Source: Paragonimus westermani
Lineage: Eukaryota > Platyhelminthes > Trematoda > Plagiorchiida > Troglotrematidae
Direction: 5' to 3'
DNA: 64,000 nt
Assembly (NCBI GenBank): GCA_008508345.1
Contig: QNGE01001236.1
Span: 105,617 to 169,616 of the forward strand
How positions within the stretch are numbered: position 1 is the first letter of the stretch; the number at the start of each line of letters is the position of its first letter. Both the position numbers and the translations under genes were made by a program. The notes below the pieces were generated by a model. The model was not told where the DNA came from and made no database searches. It saw only the letters and a program-made list of their open reading frames with translations. Below, one piece after another: positions 24,511 to 35,970 of this stretch.

Positions 24511-25302
24511 TACATAACGGCCGTACATACTAAATCGACATCACAATTCGGCCGTAGTCATATACTAGGAAAATCTGTGAATCGATCACTTTTCGCGTTA
24601 TACGATTACAATTATCTGTTAGAGATATGTATTTTATTAACTAACACAACATTACAAATTCTATATAAAAGATTTAGTCAGAAAATATCAGATTCCATTA
24701 TTCGTCATACTTCTCATGATCATTTTACGTTCTTCTGCTTATCACGTAATTTTGCTTTCCATTCTTGATTCCACGATAAATTCTAACGCAAGACAACATT
24801 CCATAACGTCCGGAAAATCAATATCCCGTCCTGGGTGGATAATTCGTGAAATTCCGTTGATTTGAGGAAATAACGTGGTCCAGTCCAGAAGATCGTCCGT
24901 CTCTCCGGAAAAATTGGGACCCACCTATCTCCCTTCAGCTTCCAAAAGGTTTCTACATATTTTCTGAGACCGTCTACATCAACTGATGGCAAAATTCTCC
25001 GAGTGGTCATTTTATCCACCCTGAAAAATCTTTTTTCTCTCATGCCCTTGGACATAAGGCCAACGTTAACCTTGTGAAGCAAGAATTGATGTAACAACTC
25101 AACAGTTTTTATCGACTATTGAAAATTTTGAGAACCATCGTTTCAGGAGCAAATAAACCAACTGCCTCTTCATAAACTAGAGTTTTCTTGTATTATTTCG
25201 TCCGTCTTATTACTCTATTTCCATAATTGGTGTATTGTACAATTAACAATTATGTGTGGTATGGGGTTCGCCCTAAATGTGTGTACTGATCACGCTTATC
25301 TG

Positions 25303-25336
25303 GGCGTGTTTCTCCCAAATGCGTTGAGAAACACAC

Positions 25337-25337
<1 letters not shown>
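25303..25337. repeat. 12-bp inverted repeat beside (ATT)24
   Basis: GGCGTGTTTCTC at 25303-25314 and GAGAAACACACC at 25326-25337 are inverted complements with one mismatch, separated by 11 bases. The second arm abuts the ATT array directly. Confidence 0.85.

Positions 25338-25409
<72 letters not shown>
25338..25409. repeat. Perfect (ATT)24 microsatellite
   Basis: Twenty-four uninterrupted ATT units (72 bp). On the minus strand it reads (AAT)24 and translates as polyasparagine. It lies exactly at the boundary between the R2-like RT and the inserted AT-rich block, as expected of a short-tandem 3' tail or a site of slippage at an insertion junction. Confidence 0.95.
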
Positions 25410-26879
25410 GAGACTTTGTGCATGAGTTTCGTAGCAATGCATGGGGCAGTGAGGTCGCTCTGAGGTAACCGTCACGGTGTAGGAAAGCAAACTGAAGAGC
25501 GTGCAGATGCAGTGCGTATTCCAACGACCAGCCAATATCTTGCGAAAACAACACATCGGCGTTGTAGAAACCGCGATAGGTCCAAGCTCAGTGGGGGATG
25601 ATAATCGTCGGCTTTCGACACAAGGTTAATGTGAGAGCAGCGCAGATGGATCGGGCAGCCTTAAGTTAACAAAAAAAGGTTGAGGTATCCGGCCAGGGCG
25701 TCTGCTTTCATACATTTCAAATGTTTACGCAAAAGCTTGTCCAAACCGGGAGCTGTGTTTCCACATACCTCAGGTTGCGTGACACTTCTCTGGCAATCAA
25801 TTCAACCAAAGACCAGTCCGGGGGCGGAATCAAGCGAGATGGTCGCCCATCAGGGTGTGGGTGCGCTGATAATACTTTTGACCAGTATTCGTTAGAACCA
25901 TCCGGAAGGCCATGATGCATCTTGTAGGCAGTTCTCTACTTGCCAAAAAAGCGTAGACGCTGGCGGTACAGCGTTTGAAACGCTGCATAGTTAACTCCCC
26001 GCATGCGTTTTCTGGTCGCTTGGAATCCTACGTTAATAAGAGCACGTCGTCGGATGATTAGTGCGAGGTGTACGGAAAAGCTTGTGCAGGTTCAACAGTG
26101 ACTCAACATTTACCATCGTGAAAACACCTGCCTGAAGACCGCGAGCAATAGCTAGTAGTTTATCGGTATGTAAGAAAGACTCGCCATTAAACTCCAGCTG
26201 GCAATCACCGTTTGGATCAAAAAAGTAAACCAATTGGAGTGTTCAGCGGGTTGGGGCCCAATATCCGACGTCATGTTAGTTTGCGAGATGGTGGCCGGAT
26301 TGGCAATGAGAACAGTATTCCTCTGCCAATTTAGTGTATGCGGACGCGTCCGATTGCTCTCCAGAGTACTACCTGGAAAATGTGACCGGGGCCGACGATG
26401 AAGTTCGCTTCGAATGGGGCACGACGGGGCCAATGCATCTGCACGCTCCATAATAGAAGCCGATTTTTTGATCTCAATTTATTCTGGCGTCTTTAATGTA
26501 CGTGAGTCTCTCATGGTTGCTTTCGACGGGATGGGCAGGTCCTCTGTGTTGACCGAGACCAATTTTGGTGGGAAAGTTGCGATCACAGTCGATGAAGTCA
26601 AAGACTGACAAGCTAGATGTCTAATTCTCTTTCTGGACCATTCTTGCGTCGGTACATACGAGTATGCGCTGACAAGCGAGCATTCCATTCACAGATCTGG
26701 CCACCTTCTGAACAGTTGTTCTTCGCTCGCCTATCCTGTGTACTGGCAGATGCCCGCACAGAGGTGCTGGCGGTAATTCTATTGTTTTGATCGATTGTAA
26801 TGAGTATTTTCAAATCAAGTAGGGTGGTTGGCCCAACTTGAAGAAAAAAGAAAGCCTGGCCAGCCAAGGTTTACACCAA

Positions 26880-28100
26880 GATCGCCCAGTCAGCACCATG
26901 AGGGAGTGGTTCGGCGCGCCGGCTATCACGAATTCAGATCTGCCATACGTTTTGGCTTGCAAAGAATGTACGCGTCAGTATTGATAGATGTGTGAGTTAG
27001 GAAGTACAGGTAGGCAGTGACTAGTATTGATGCTGGAACTTACACGATAGTACTTATGACTAGACACCGGTGAGTGTTGATGCTGAATTCTTCTCATGTG
27101 CGTGCGATTTCTCACCAGTAGCAGCAACAGTTCTGTAGGCCTGTGCATCAACCGATGCCCTGTTCTTCTTTTGCATTGAAGTTGCGGGAGGACACCTAAT
27201 GTTGAAAATAGAAAGCCCGAAGTTGGGGTGTTGAAATCTCCGGGTGTATTGACGCAAGAAACTGGATATTCTGGCTCTTGGCCGTCGTCTGTCCCCTGAA
27301 CCGAACTTAATTGAATTTATTACTGAGAAACCCGAATTCTGACTGAAATTGTTGATATTCATACCGTTTTCGTCTACATTTAACGTGTTTCATTTGTCAG
27401 TTATACCCTGATTAGGTGTATTCTCATTTTCATTGCTTCCTAGCTTTGCGTTTTGTCCCGGTCGCTTGTCGCTCCTTCTAACGTTAAAACTTGTTACCTC
27501 TATTCACAAACTATAACGCAATAGTACGCGCGAGATCTAGCAGCATTGGTGGATAGAAGATATCGTGTGTTTGTGGCCGATTTGGCTGCCGCGTCACTGT
27601 TCAAAACGGTATGCAGTACCAGAAACGCCAAAACTGCTGCCAAACAAGTGCTTCTTCAAGGTGGACCATTGCGCTCCGTTTACTCATTTAAAAAGGCCAC
27701 ACATCCACACCAGATGTTCTCCAAGAAGACTATAATCTGTCCGAGGCCATAACTGTCTCACTGCTTATCACTCCCAGCGAGTAGAGACAAAACGCTTGCA
27801 AGTGTATTTGCAAGGCGTCTGAGAATTTTAATGCATTGTTTGGGGCGAATGCTGAAAGATCTCTGAATGAAACTCAGGAAGCTTAATCTTATATGAAATC
27901 AGAGTTGTGCCCGCCGAATTAGTGTATTGCGCTCTCCCCTCCAAACGTGGCGGTTGCTCGTAAGGCAGTAGCTTTGCCCACAGTTCAAACTGAGGAATCC
28001 GGAACAAACTTGGGGAACAGAGGAGTCCAGGATAGGCGGCTTGGTTTGTGGGAACGACCTCCGCACACATTTCCTCCAGGTGAACAAGCCAGAGAGGTGT
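26880..28100. other. Unassigned with one dispersed repeat
   Basis: Apart from the repeat at 27210-27318, I recognise nothing. Minus-strand frames at 27060-27362 and 27828-28178 and a plus frame at 27546-27752 have no known motif. The part nearest 28100 may be upstream sequence of the plus-strand CR1-like LINE. Confidence 0.4.
27210..27318 (+). repeat. Dispersed repeat copy 1 (LINE 3' end?)
   Basis: Matches 33723-33835 on the same strand. Shared blocks are AGAAA.CC.GAAGTTG, a variable middle, TTCTGGCTC.TGGCCGTC, then CTGT..CC.TG.A.CGAA and TTGAATT. The final TTGAATT resembles the short AATTG-rich tails that end many flatworm RTE-like LINEs, so this is probably a 3'-terminal fragment of such an element (inference). 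Confidence 0.6.
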
Positions 28101-28132
28101 CAAACACGCCTTTCTCTTAAAAGCTGATAAAC

Positions 28133-31100
28133 TTGGTTTCTGCCAGCCGACTTCGCTCCAAAGATACCAGGAAGTCACTAGGACCTCTTGTGACGTTTCC
28201 CACAGAGAGTGTCATGAGGGAAGTACTATATGAAAAGATTGGACCGGAGAAAATTTGCGCCAATCGAGAAGAAGTCCCACTGGATCTGTTACTGCAAGGG
28301 GCTGTAGAAGCGCTCTCCACATAACAGAATAAGGTCATATATCAAAACTGACCTCAAACTTCAAGGTAACGTGAGAGTATATAACCCTGTTCTCAAGGGG
28401 ACCAGTGCCTCCAAATGATTGAACCTAGTCACCCATGCACACCAGAGGCTGTTGCCTACATCATTCTGCACGGCTCTGAAAGAGCGATTCTCAAGGAAAT
28501 TGGAGACCACCACTCTTCTTCTACTCTCCCAGTCATTTTATCTCAAAACATCCCGTTAAAAATTATCTACCCTGATGCTTGATAACCCAGCGAGTCTTCT
28601 TGTGTCATACCCTGCATCCAGAAAGGCTCGTACATGGCTCATTCCGGCCACGTTTTTGTCGGCTGGATCAAGTTTGTCTCGCCGAAAGTTTTCTGTCAGT
28701 CTAAAACCCCACCCGACTTTTCGGGGGTACAGAATTGCAACTCACCTTTCAGTTGTTCAGGAAGCGAGGGCGGTTCAAAGGTCAGCGACCTTGGACCAAC
28801 AGAATTGGGGGAAGTATCCCACAAAGACGCTCAAACGCGTGCAGGCAGTGATAAAACAGTCGCCACATTCCAAGGGAACTCATGGAAATCTGCCGCCGTG
28901 TAAACACTCTCCCTCGCTACTAAGACTGCTTTCTTAAGCTCCTCCTCATGCCATTTTGTCTCCCCTTGTACGCAGTCAAATGAAGAAGTAGCCCTCAACT
29001 GCTTATATGATAATTATATGAACTCTTTGAACAAACTATCGAAAATCAGACAGTCGCACCACGACACTAACCGTCATATTCTCGGCCTACCAGTGACCTG
29101 GCTTTCCGCACATACTGGGTACTCATTCCACCAAGCGGACTCTCATCGTGGACACATGGGAAGTTGTGCTGTCTTCCTATGTCAGAAGCTGCCGGTGTCA
29201 ACAGTCGTAAGGGAGTTTAACTCCCCAGGGGAGTGCGACGAATTCTGATTCAAACTTCGGCTTCTTAGTCGTGACGCGATCACTGTCGACGTTATATACC
29301 GTTTTTGGCCATTCAGCGCACTCGACAACGGGGCCAGTCTTGCCACTCTAAGCTGTCTCACGTCTACCCGGATTTTCCTCTATCTTCTTATTGTGGGTGA
29401 CTTTAACGCACCCGGACGCAACTATATTGCTGCTTCTCAAGGGGACTCTGACTACAGAGTTTTGAAATCATCGGCAATGGTGGTCCGTAAGACAGCCTGC
29501 CCACAGCATATCGAACCACTTGCAAGACACCGACCGGAAGAGACACCCCCATGCTTGATCTGGTTAACACGAAAATTCATCTAGTAGAAGTCGTCAACAG
29601 ACCACCGCCGGGGCATAGTGACCATATGTTAATAGATTTCGGTTTTACCTGTCACTGTCTCCAGAAGGCTGTAACGGGGGCTTCATTCCAAAAGTTATAG
29701 GAAACAGAATGACGTATTAAAAACATTTTTAAGTAAACCCAACCTCGCATCTGACTCACTCAACTCAAACTACCTTTCGTTTGAAATCGCCGCTCACCAG
29801 GCGGACGAGGCGCTCGTTTCTGGCAAACCGTGGAATTTCTTCTTGCGTGCACTGCTTCCGCGAAACACACGTCGTCTTCTTGATTAACTATCTCGTCTAC
29901 TCTTCAAGTAAGATGTAACGGGCAAACCAGAGGATGTAAAAATTATTCAGTTTGTACGAAATAGGTGCAAACGGTAAATCCGTCGTGTTCAATAGATACA
30001 ATCAAAATCTTGCTAGCACCCCTCGAGAGTAAGAATTTTCGTCCCAAGTGCATACACCATCAAGGAATAACTAAGCCTCTGGCGATTTCTCTGCAGCTCC
30101 CCAACGAGGAAACCTCTCAACTCCCACGTGGTTGCCGATGTTTTCAAATAATACTAGTCATCACTCTGCAATGCACATCGGTCAAACTGGCATTCAATTC
30201 GCTCTAGGAGAAACTTCCAACACTCACTCCTGACAGCCGACTTATCTGTGCTCACCGTGCAGAATCACTCGGCTGAGACCATTCCTTACAGTGCAATGGG
30301 ACCAGACGCTACCCATTCCCGGATCCCCAAAGAAGCAGCCCTTGGTTCGACGGTGCATCTTCACAATCTGTTCAAACAGACACTTGGCGTGGAAAGAGGT
30401 CACTGTTTCACCTATATTTATGGCAGACCATCGTCAACCCCTGCGAGTTATCGGCCGGCCAGCCTCAACAGCATCGCATGCGAGATAGTGCAGCGTCCGC
30501 TGAAACGCATCATTCTTGAACACTTCTTCTCAAACTAATCTTTTCTCCTCTACTGAGCGTGACGTTCCTCCCGAGGGTGCACGCATAGCAATTATGCTCA
30601 TCATAATGGATAGCATGATAAGGGTCAAAGACGATGGTCACATTTCGGATGCTATCTTCTTCGGCCTTACAAAAGCCTTTGTCCGTGTCTCATACAGTCT
30701 CCTTGTACATGAACTGGAAGTCTTTGGGAACCAAGGAGAGGTTCTCCGCTGGATCACATCCCTTGTTTACCGGGATCTCAGAGTAAGGACCGAAGTTGCC
30801 ATTTTTTCCGCCTCATCGAGCTTCACTGAAACTCCCCAAGGATCCATGCTTGATTTGTTGTTGTATCTAATGAACCTCGACGACCGACACGGAATCATTC
30901 CTAGCAACGCCCCCTTTCATGTTGATGATCTGAAAATCTGGAAATCTCGTGATCCCAACGCATCGCAGATTTGCCTTAGACGTATGAGGTACTCGTCAGG
31001 TGACTGCAGCCTTTCTCCAAACGACGGTCACTGCTCACCTATGTCCCTTAGAGAGGACTTCGGGAACCTGTTCGTGGTGCACAATGCACAAAGTGTAACA

Positions 31101-31660
31101 GATATCGCAAAAGTTGACCTTCAAAGGTACCCATGAACCTGATTGTCGTCTGGCTTGTTCCCCCTTACCACCACCGGATGGCCACCTTGAAGGGACCTGG
31201 GACTCTTGGGAGGTTCAAAAGAACCTTTCCTCGCAAAGACAGGCGTATATAAGACCATCGATTGAATAGACTAATCAATTCTTATACACCGGTTTGAAAA
31301 AAGACTCAGTCGCCAAAGAACGTGTCTAGCGAGTAACTGCCAAAATCGCACCTGGCTTACGGCATTTTTCCTACAAACCTCGTCTTGAAATTCGTGATCT
31401 TCATTCACTTGAGTTTCGAAGGATCCGCGGTAAATTAGTTGTTACACAGTTCTTCTTCCGCGCAGGACTTTTGCAGTAAATCTTTAACCCAGTAGCTCAT
31501 AGTAGTCGGAGGGGTTAAGGTAAGAAGCTTTGACCCCGGACCTTCTTGGAGCAACAATCTTTCTCTCATAAGGCTATAAATCACCGGAACGATCTCCCAT
31601 TAGAAGTTGTTAGCTACTGTTTTGGGAACCGTTCCAACGTGTTATCAGAATCCCATCTAC
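28133..31660 (+). mobile_element. CR1-like LINE, decayed
   Basis: Plus-strand CR1-type LINE. ORF1-like sequence is near 28140-28260 (SKDTRKSLGPLVTFPTESVM). The endonuclease is at 29080-29670: GLPVTWLSAHTGYSFHQADS, then LLIVGDFNAPG at about 29386-29420 (the catalytic GDFN site), LDLVNTKIHLVEVV and GHSDHMLIDFGFTC (catalytic SDH). The RT N-side is at 30290-30540 (AMGPDATHSRIPKEAAL, ASYRPASLNSIACEIV, RIILEHFFSN). The palm is at 30580-31136 (DAIFFGLTKAFVRVSYSLL, HELEVFGNQGEVLRWITSLV, ETPQGSMLDLLLYL, FHVDDLKIWKS). The C-terminus is at 31372-31620 (YKPRLEIRDLHSLEFRRIRG, NDLPLEVVSY). The RT palm is the best preserved in the window: one 206-codon open frame with VDD intact. Confidence 0.8.
30516..31136 (+). 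pseudogene. CR1-like reverse transcriptase palm, open frame
   Basis: A 206-codon open frame covering RT blocks of a CR1-like LINE. The first catalytic region reads FFGLTKAFVRVSY where the family has FLDFAKAFDRVPH, so the catalytic Asp before the K is lost and replaced by the LTK pattern. Block B/C (TPQGSMLDLLLYLMNLDD; family VPQGSVLGPLLFLIYINDL) and the FHVDDLKIW site are preserved. The frame starts after LERIIKR-like sequence upstream, so the start codon is not meaningful. It is part of ORF2 in the element at 28133-31660 and continues after a stop into the C-terminal region. Confidence 0.75.
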
Positions 31661-31769
31661 TCTGTAATATACCACAAAGTCAATCACAGAAATAGCACAC
31701 GCTCCGTCCAAAGTCTCGCAAAAGAGAAAAGTTACGCGTCAACAGGACACATGTATAAACAACAACACA

Positions 31770-32020
31770 GATACCGAGAGAGGTTGTTTTTCAACGTGCC
31801 TTGTCCATATATATATATATATATATAGGGTCCCACGGTCCTGGACTTCCCACCAATCAGAGGTGGCCTCATGCTCACTGACCGCTGACCTCTGATTTTG
31901 GTTGGTCACCCTCCCTAGCCCGTTGCACGGATGCGTCCATCCCTCGTGTTCGAGGACTTGAAAAGGAAGCGGAAGAGAGTGTGTGGCAAAACAAAATGGC
32001 GGTACACTACATGCTATTGC
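31770..32020 (+). repeat. Dispersed (TA)n-containing repeat, copy B
   Basis: Plus-strand partner of the copy at 15034-15284. Landmarks in order: ATACCGAGAGAGG, CAACGTGCCTTGTCC, (TA)n at 31807-31827, GGGTCCCACGGTCC, TTCCCACCAATCAG, ACTGACCGCTGACC, TTGGTTGGTCACC, TAGCCCGTTGCACGGATGCG, GTGTTCGAGGACTTG, GCAAAACAAAATGGCGG. It begins about 100 bp after the apparent C-terminal coding end of the CR1-like LINE, so it may be a separate insertion or that element's 3' flank. Confidence 0.75.
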
Positions 32021-33722
32021 AATTCAAGGGATTGTTAGATTAATGCTTTGACTTGTTCCGTTAAACTATCATTTTACTGTTCTTGGTACGCTGTGTAACC
32101 CCCAAGAGCGGTGCTGCAACCTCTTATCACTGGTTGCCTTTCAGGTCAGAGAAAACTGCCAAACATCGAGACGGATAAACTGGCTAGATCCGGGTGATAT
32201 GGGCTTCCAACATCAAACCCGTTGACAGATCACCGGTCAATGAAATAAACTGCATTCCACATTTTTAATTACGCAGTTTAATTAGGTTTTTCTTGAGGGG
32301 TTATAGATGGGGGGAACATCAAGGGTAGGGGGAGGTATAATTACAGCATTTTGGTGGCATATAGCCCGGGTAATTTTTGCCCCTCCTATCATTTCAACCA
32401 TCCACAGCTTTTTTTCATTTCGATCCACCGTCACTTCTAGTCGGCTACGATCAGTTGTGATCTGAAAGCTCACCAAGATTATCGGATTATTACAAATGGA
32501 CTTCCAGGAAAATTGAAGGAGTGTAAGTTTGTCTCCTAGCTGGTGGAAGGCGCGAGCAGTGAACCTGTCGGCGCCTCAATCAGGAACAAAAAGACGTCTT
32601 CCGAGAGCTCACAACCAAACTTGTCTCACTTTAAGTACGTGCTATTTGAGAAAATACGACTACAGCGTTTTCCCCCCGATTACCCGAGAAGAAGAATTCT
32701 TGCGGCCCCCATGTAGTTTCGAGGTGTTTCACAAGTAATGATTGGTGGTTTACAGCATTGTACCGCCAAAATAACGCAATATTTCACCTCTGTAAATCCT
32801 CCCTCACCCGTTTCACGGTGAAGACTTTGCTGGGGGTTCGTGGAGACTTTCACAGTTTACCCCCCGAATACTATGGGGTCACTTTACACTCTTTTATTTG
32901 TCACAGCAGAACAAAGGATGTGAGCATTTTGACAACACTAGCTGAGGCTCAACCAGGAAATTGGGGCCCATGAGGAATGTCACTTGATCAAATTCAGTAA
33001 CGTCATGTGGACCTGTTTCTAGTGACTACACAATGGTGGATGTGTGAATGTCAGACCAAAAGAACTGTTATTGCAAATGAAATGTTCGACTTAGCCTTCG
33101 TTTCCAAGAGCGGCCATTCGCTGAGGTAGTTAGCCTGTTCATACTAGCTTGTTAAAAAGGAAACGTTGTTGAAAGACGGGGGTTTAGCGCCGTCCCGTGT
33201 GGTGAAGCGCGTGTTGAAAATGCGGTTTTCTGACAGAGGTTGAGGAGTGTAGACTGCGAACAAGCTCTGTTGTATCGCAAGCTCAAGCTTCTGACTTGAA
33301 GTATGGGATGATCAGTGTCATTGGAAATGAGAGTGCTGTCAAGGATTGGATAAATAATCCACTTCAATGTAACATTGAGACTGTTGTGGTATGCCGTGCT
33401 CCACCAAAATGGCTTGTGAATGAGATGTGGAGTAATTAGTGTAAAATGATACAAGACGGAGCGTACACGAGAGCCGCGAACAGCCAATGAAGCGACGTGT
33501 CGCCCAAAAGGAATGCTTCTCATAATTGAACCGGTACGAATAAAGTATGCGATTTTGCCTGCTGACCGTTGTTTTTGAGTGCGTTCATCGGTGAACTACC
33601 TATTTTCGCATCTCTGATATCAGAATGAAGTGCGTCTCGGCAACTTCAGTGATTTGAAATTCTGCGTGAGTCAGCTTGTCAACTACAGGCTGGTAGTCGG
33701 CGATTTATAACGTACTATGATC

Positions 33723-33835
33723 AGAAAACCTGAAGTTGAAGCGTTGTAAGCTTCGGGCTTGTCGGTGCAGAAATGTGAACTTTCTGGCTCCTGGCCGTCA
33801 TCTATCCTGTGAAACGAATTGAGTTGAATTGAATA
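33723..33835 (+). repeat. Dispersed repeat copy 2 (LINE 3' end?)
   Basis: Same-strand partner of 27210-27318. It reads AGAAAACCTGAAGTTGAAGC, then TTTCTGGCTCCTGGCCGTCA, CTATCCTGTGAAACGAATTG and GAGTTGAATTGAAT. The AATTG/TTGAAT repeat at the end looks like the start of a short-tandem LINE tail. Confidence 0.6.
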
Positions 33836-35949
33836 TATTTGCATGTTTCACCAAAATGTACACTGTAGAACGAAGTGGTTATTTTTTCCCGGCCACGTTC
33901 CTGTGACTACTCTGAGGTCACTTCTGAACGGTGGTTCTCACTACTAATAGGTTCTGCTAATGTGTATGCATGTCCGTGTGGTTACTGACAGTTTGCGCAA
34001 TTTAACCCACCAAGCTATGCTGCGAAATTCGCACTGGTTAACTCTGGCTTTCTCCTGAGTTCACTTCTGGACGTGCCTTGTTTTAACTTTGCTTGCGTGT
34101 CACATGAACGCAATCAATGGTTAATGGATAAAGTGTTAACTAGAGACGTAGCAGCGATTCAGTAGTGGTATACTGTAGACAACGTAGTGTCTGGCGTAAT
34201 AAAGGAGGTCTTATGTTTGCGCAGGGATAGGTGTTGGTCTTGTCCATGTCCACTTCATTATTTTTCACACTACCGCGCTCAGTCTCATTGGTGGCTGGAG
34301 ATGGTCCTGCGTTTTATTACCTTATTTAAATAGACTACATTGACCATCACCATTCTCTCTTTAACTACTGCTACCGTTTCTTTATTTTTCAGTCCGAGCA
34401 GAGTAAAGTTTCAGATGTCAGGATCAGAAATTTGCCTCTAATATTGTTCGTCGTGTAGTTTGTCGTTTCTTTCATTCCCCAATTCGTGAACAATCGTTCT
34501 GTTCTGGTCCAGAAAACAAACGTTTGTTTGGGTGAGCTCAGCTGCTTTTTATAGTCCCCCATCACGGTGTACTGCGTAGTTGTCAATTTTGCTGTACAGG
34601 CGCATCCGTTGTGCAATTTCTGAGGGCTCTTCACACTCGAGTCACTAGATTAACTTTTCGTGGTTACCACCTCAATTAGTACCGTAATACGGTACTTCTT
34701 ACGAGCGCCTTCTCACCAGTCGTTTCAAAGACAAGTTATCTTTCCTACCGTTGGCCATAGAGGAAGACAGTTAGTAGACCCCAGATTACAAGCAGCCCGG
34801 TAGATATTCCACGGAGATACCGAAAAGATGACTAACTCTCGTGGGACGCTTTCCCCAAGAATTGGGAAGCCGCGACAAACAATAAATATCAACAACCGAA
34901 TAATTGTTAGTAGATATCTCGCGAACACCCACATTCTCGGATTCAAAAGATTAAAAGTCGAATGTTCAGATGTAGGAAGAACGGAAAATGATGTGAAGAA
35001 GTTCGATACCCAACTTGCTTTTCGAGTAGAAGAATAAAAGCCACTAATTATCACTCAAGGTTATCAATTTCTGGCGCAGTTAGCGCAGTCATCACATATT
35101 AAATGTGTTGATGCCCACCCTCTTTGTCCACAAAGTCGTTGCCCATAATCCTTGTGTAGATTGCCCATATGGTGTCAGTAGGTCAAAACTAGTTGGAAGC
35201 AGTCTTTCGGGAGCAAAAAATGTTCAGAAGTTCCGTGGAATATCAAGGTACATATTTCAGGACAACCGTATGGGCTTTATTGGGTGCAATAATTGCGCCG
35301 GAATAAGGGAAATCGGCTGTCTAAAACAGCTCATATTTGCGCTTTATTCAGAAAAATGGTTTTCTTTTTTCGATAGAGGCACCATGTTGGCCTTCGTAAT
35401 AGATTTTGCTTCGTGAAAATGCTTCTGTCGGAGTATGAGCGGTAAAGTACGCACTTTTAGTTTACAGAAACGCTCAGTTTCGCGAGGTTTGGGTTATATA
35501 CATGAATTTGTAATTCGCGATAATATTGTGTTCGCACTGTATTTCACACTAAGTTACAAAGTGAATTGCAATCAAACGCATGCCACGCTTGTGAGCTAGT
35601 TACTTATCTGAATTATATGTTCTGCCCGTTTGCTTTTCACTGCTTCGGGTAGAAACCGGTCGACTAAATGTCACTCTCAAAAGTGATTGCACACAACGTT
35701 GTCTCGTGACTGTTTCTACCTACAGTCCGTATAAGACCGTGTAAACATGGGTAGTATGTCCCACTTCGTCACTGACAACCCTCATGTTGTCTGGTTCACT
35801 ATATACCGACTATATTTGAGTGTGGATTGTAATATGTGCGCACCTCAGTGCCCACTTATCTGACGGCCACCTTTAAGCCGGTTACTTCTTCGACGATGAT
35901 ATTGCAGCTGGCAAAGTATAGGCCAACAAACATTAAAATAATCAGAATC

Positions 35950-35970
35950 CACGTCTGTGAAACAGACGTG
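35950..35970. repeat. Perfect 9-bp hairpin
   Basis: CACGTCTGT, a 3-base loop GAA, then ACAGACGTG. It is isolated, with no gene context. Confidence 0.8.

Larger units (their letters stand above)
24490..25410. mobile_element. AT-rich insert inside the R2-like RT
   Basis: This ~0.9 kb block interrupts the R2-like RT between RATSLPHALLRNSCTKSQ (ends about 25411 on the minus strand) and CEAFIDLFKAFDF (starts about 24480). Those two halves are collinear in relatives with only a few residues between them, so the DNA between them is inserted. It is visibly more AT-rich than its surroundings, ends on the plus-strand 3' side in (ATT)24, and has a 12-bp inverted repeat just before that array. Two overlapping minus-strand frames (25097-24783, 104 codons; 24924-24742, 60 codons) show no domain I know. 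I could not find a target-site duplication, so the class (retroposed sequence with a short tandem tail, or something else) is open. Confidence 0.6.
23173..26870 (-). mobile_element. R2-like LINE with C-terminal endonuclease, split by an insert
   Basis: A minus-strand non-LTR retrotransposon of the restriction-like-endonuclease type (R2/NeSL-like), in order 5' to 3' on the minus strand. A C2H2-like finger is at about 26720-26650 (NNCSEGGQICEWNARLSAHT). A pre-RT block is at 25900-25690 (NEYWSKVLSAHPHPDGRPSR, PPDWSLVELIAREV, then frame-shifted NTAPGLDKLLRKHLKC and ADALAGYLNL). The RT N-side is at 25660-25425 (CCFRKILAGRW, LHALQFAFLHRDGYLRATSL). The RT palm is at 24500-23845 and the endonuclease at 23600-23173. 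Such elements carry one ORF with N-terminal fingers and a C-terminal endonuclease, and often insert at fixed targets such as rDNA or spliced-leader genes. The RT is interrupted at about 24490-25410 by unrelated AT-rich DNA. Stops and frameshifts show it is dead. Confidence 0.78.

Noticed and set aside
25296..25556. Polyasparagine protein
   Set aside because: It is the translation of the (ATT)24 microsatellite joined to an R2-like RT fragment (CCFRKILAGRW).
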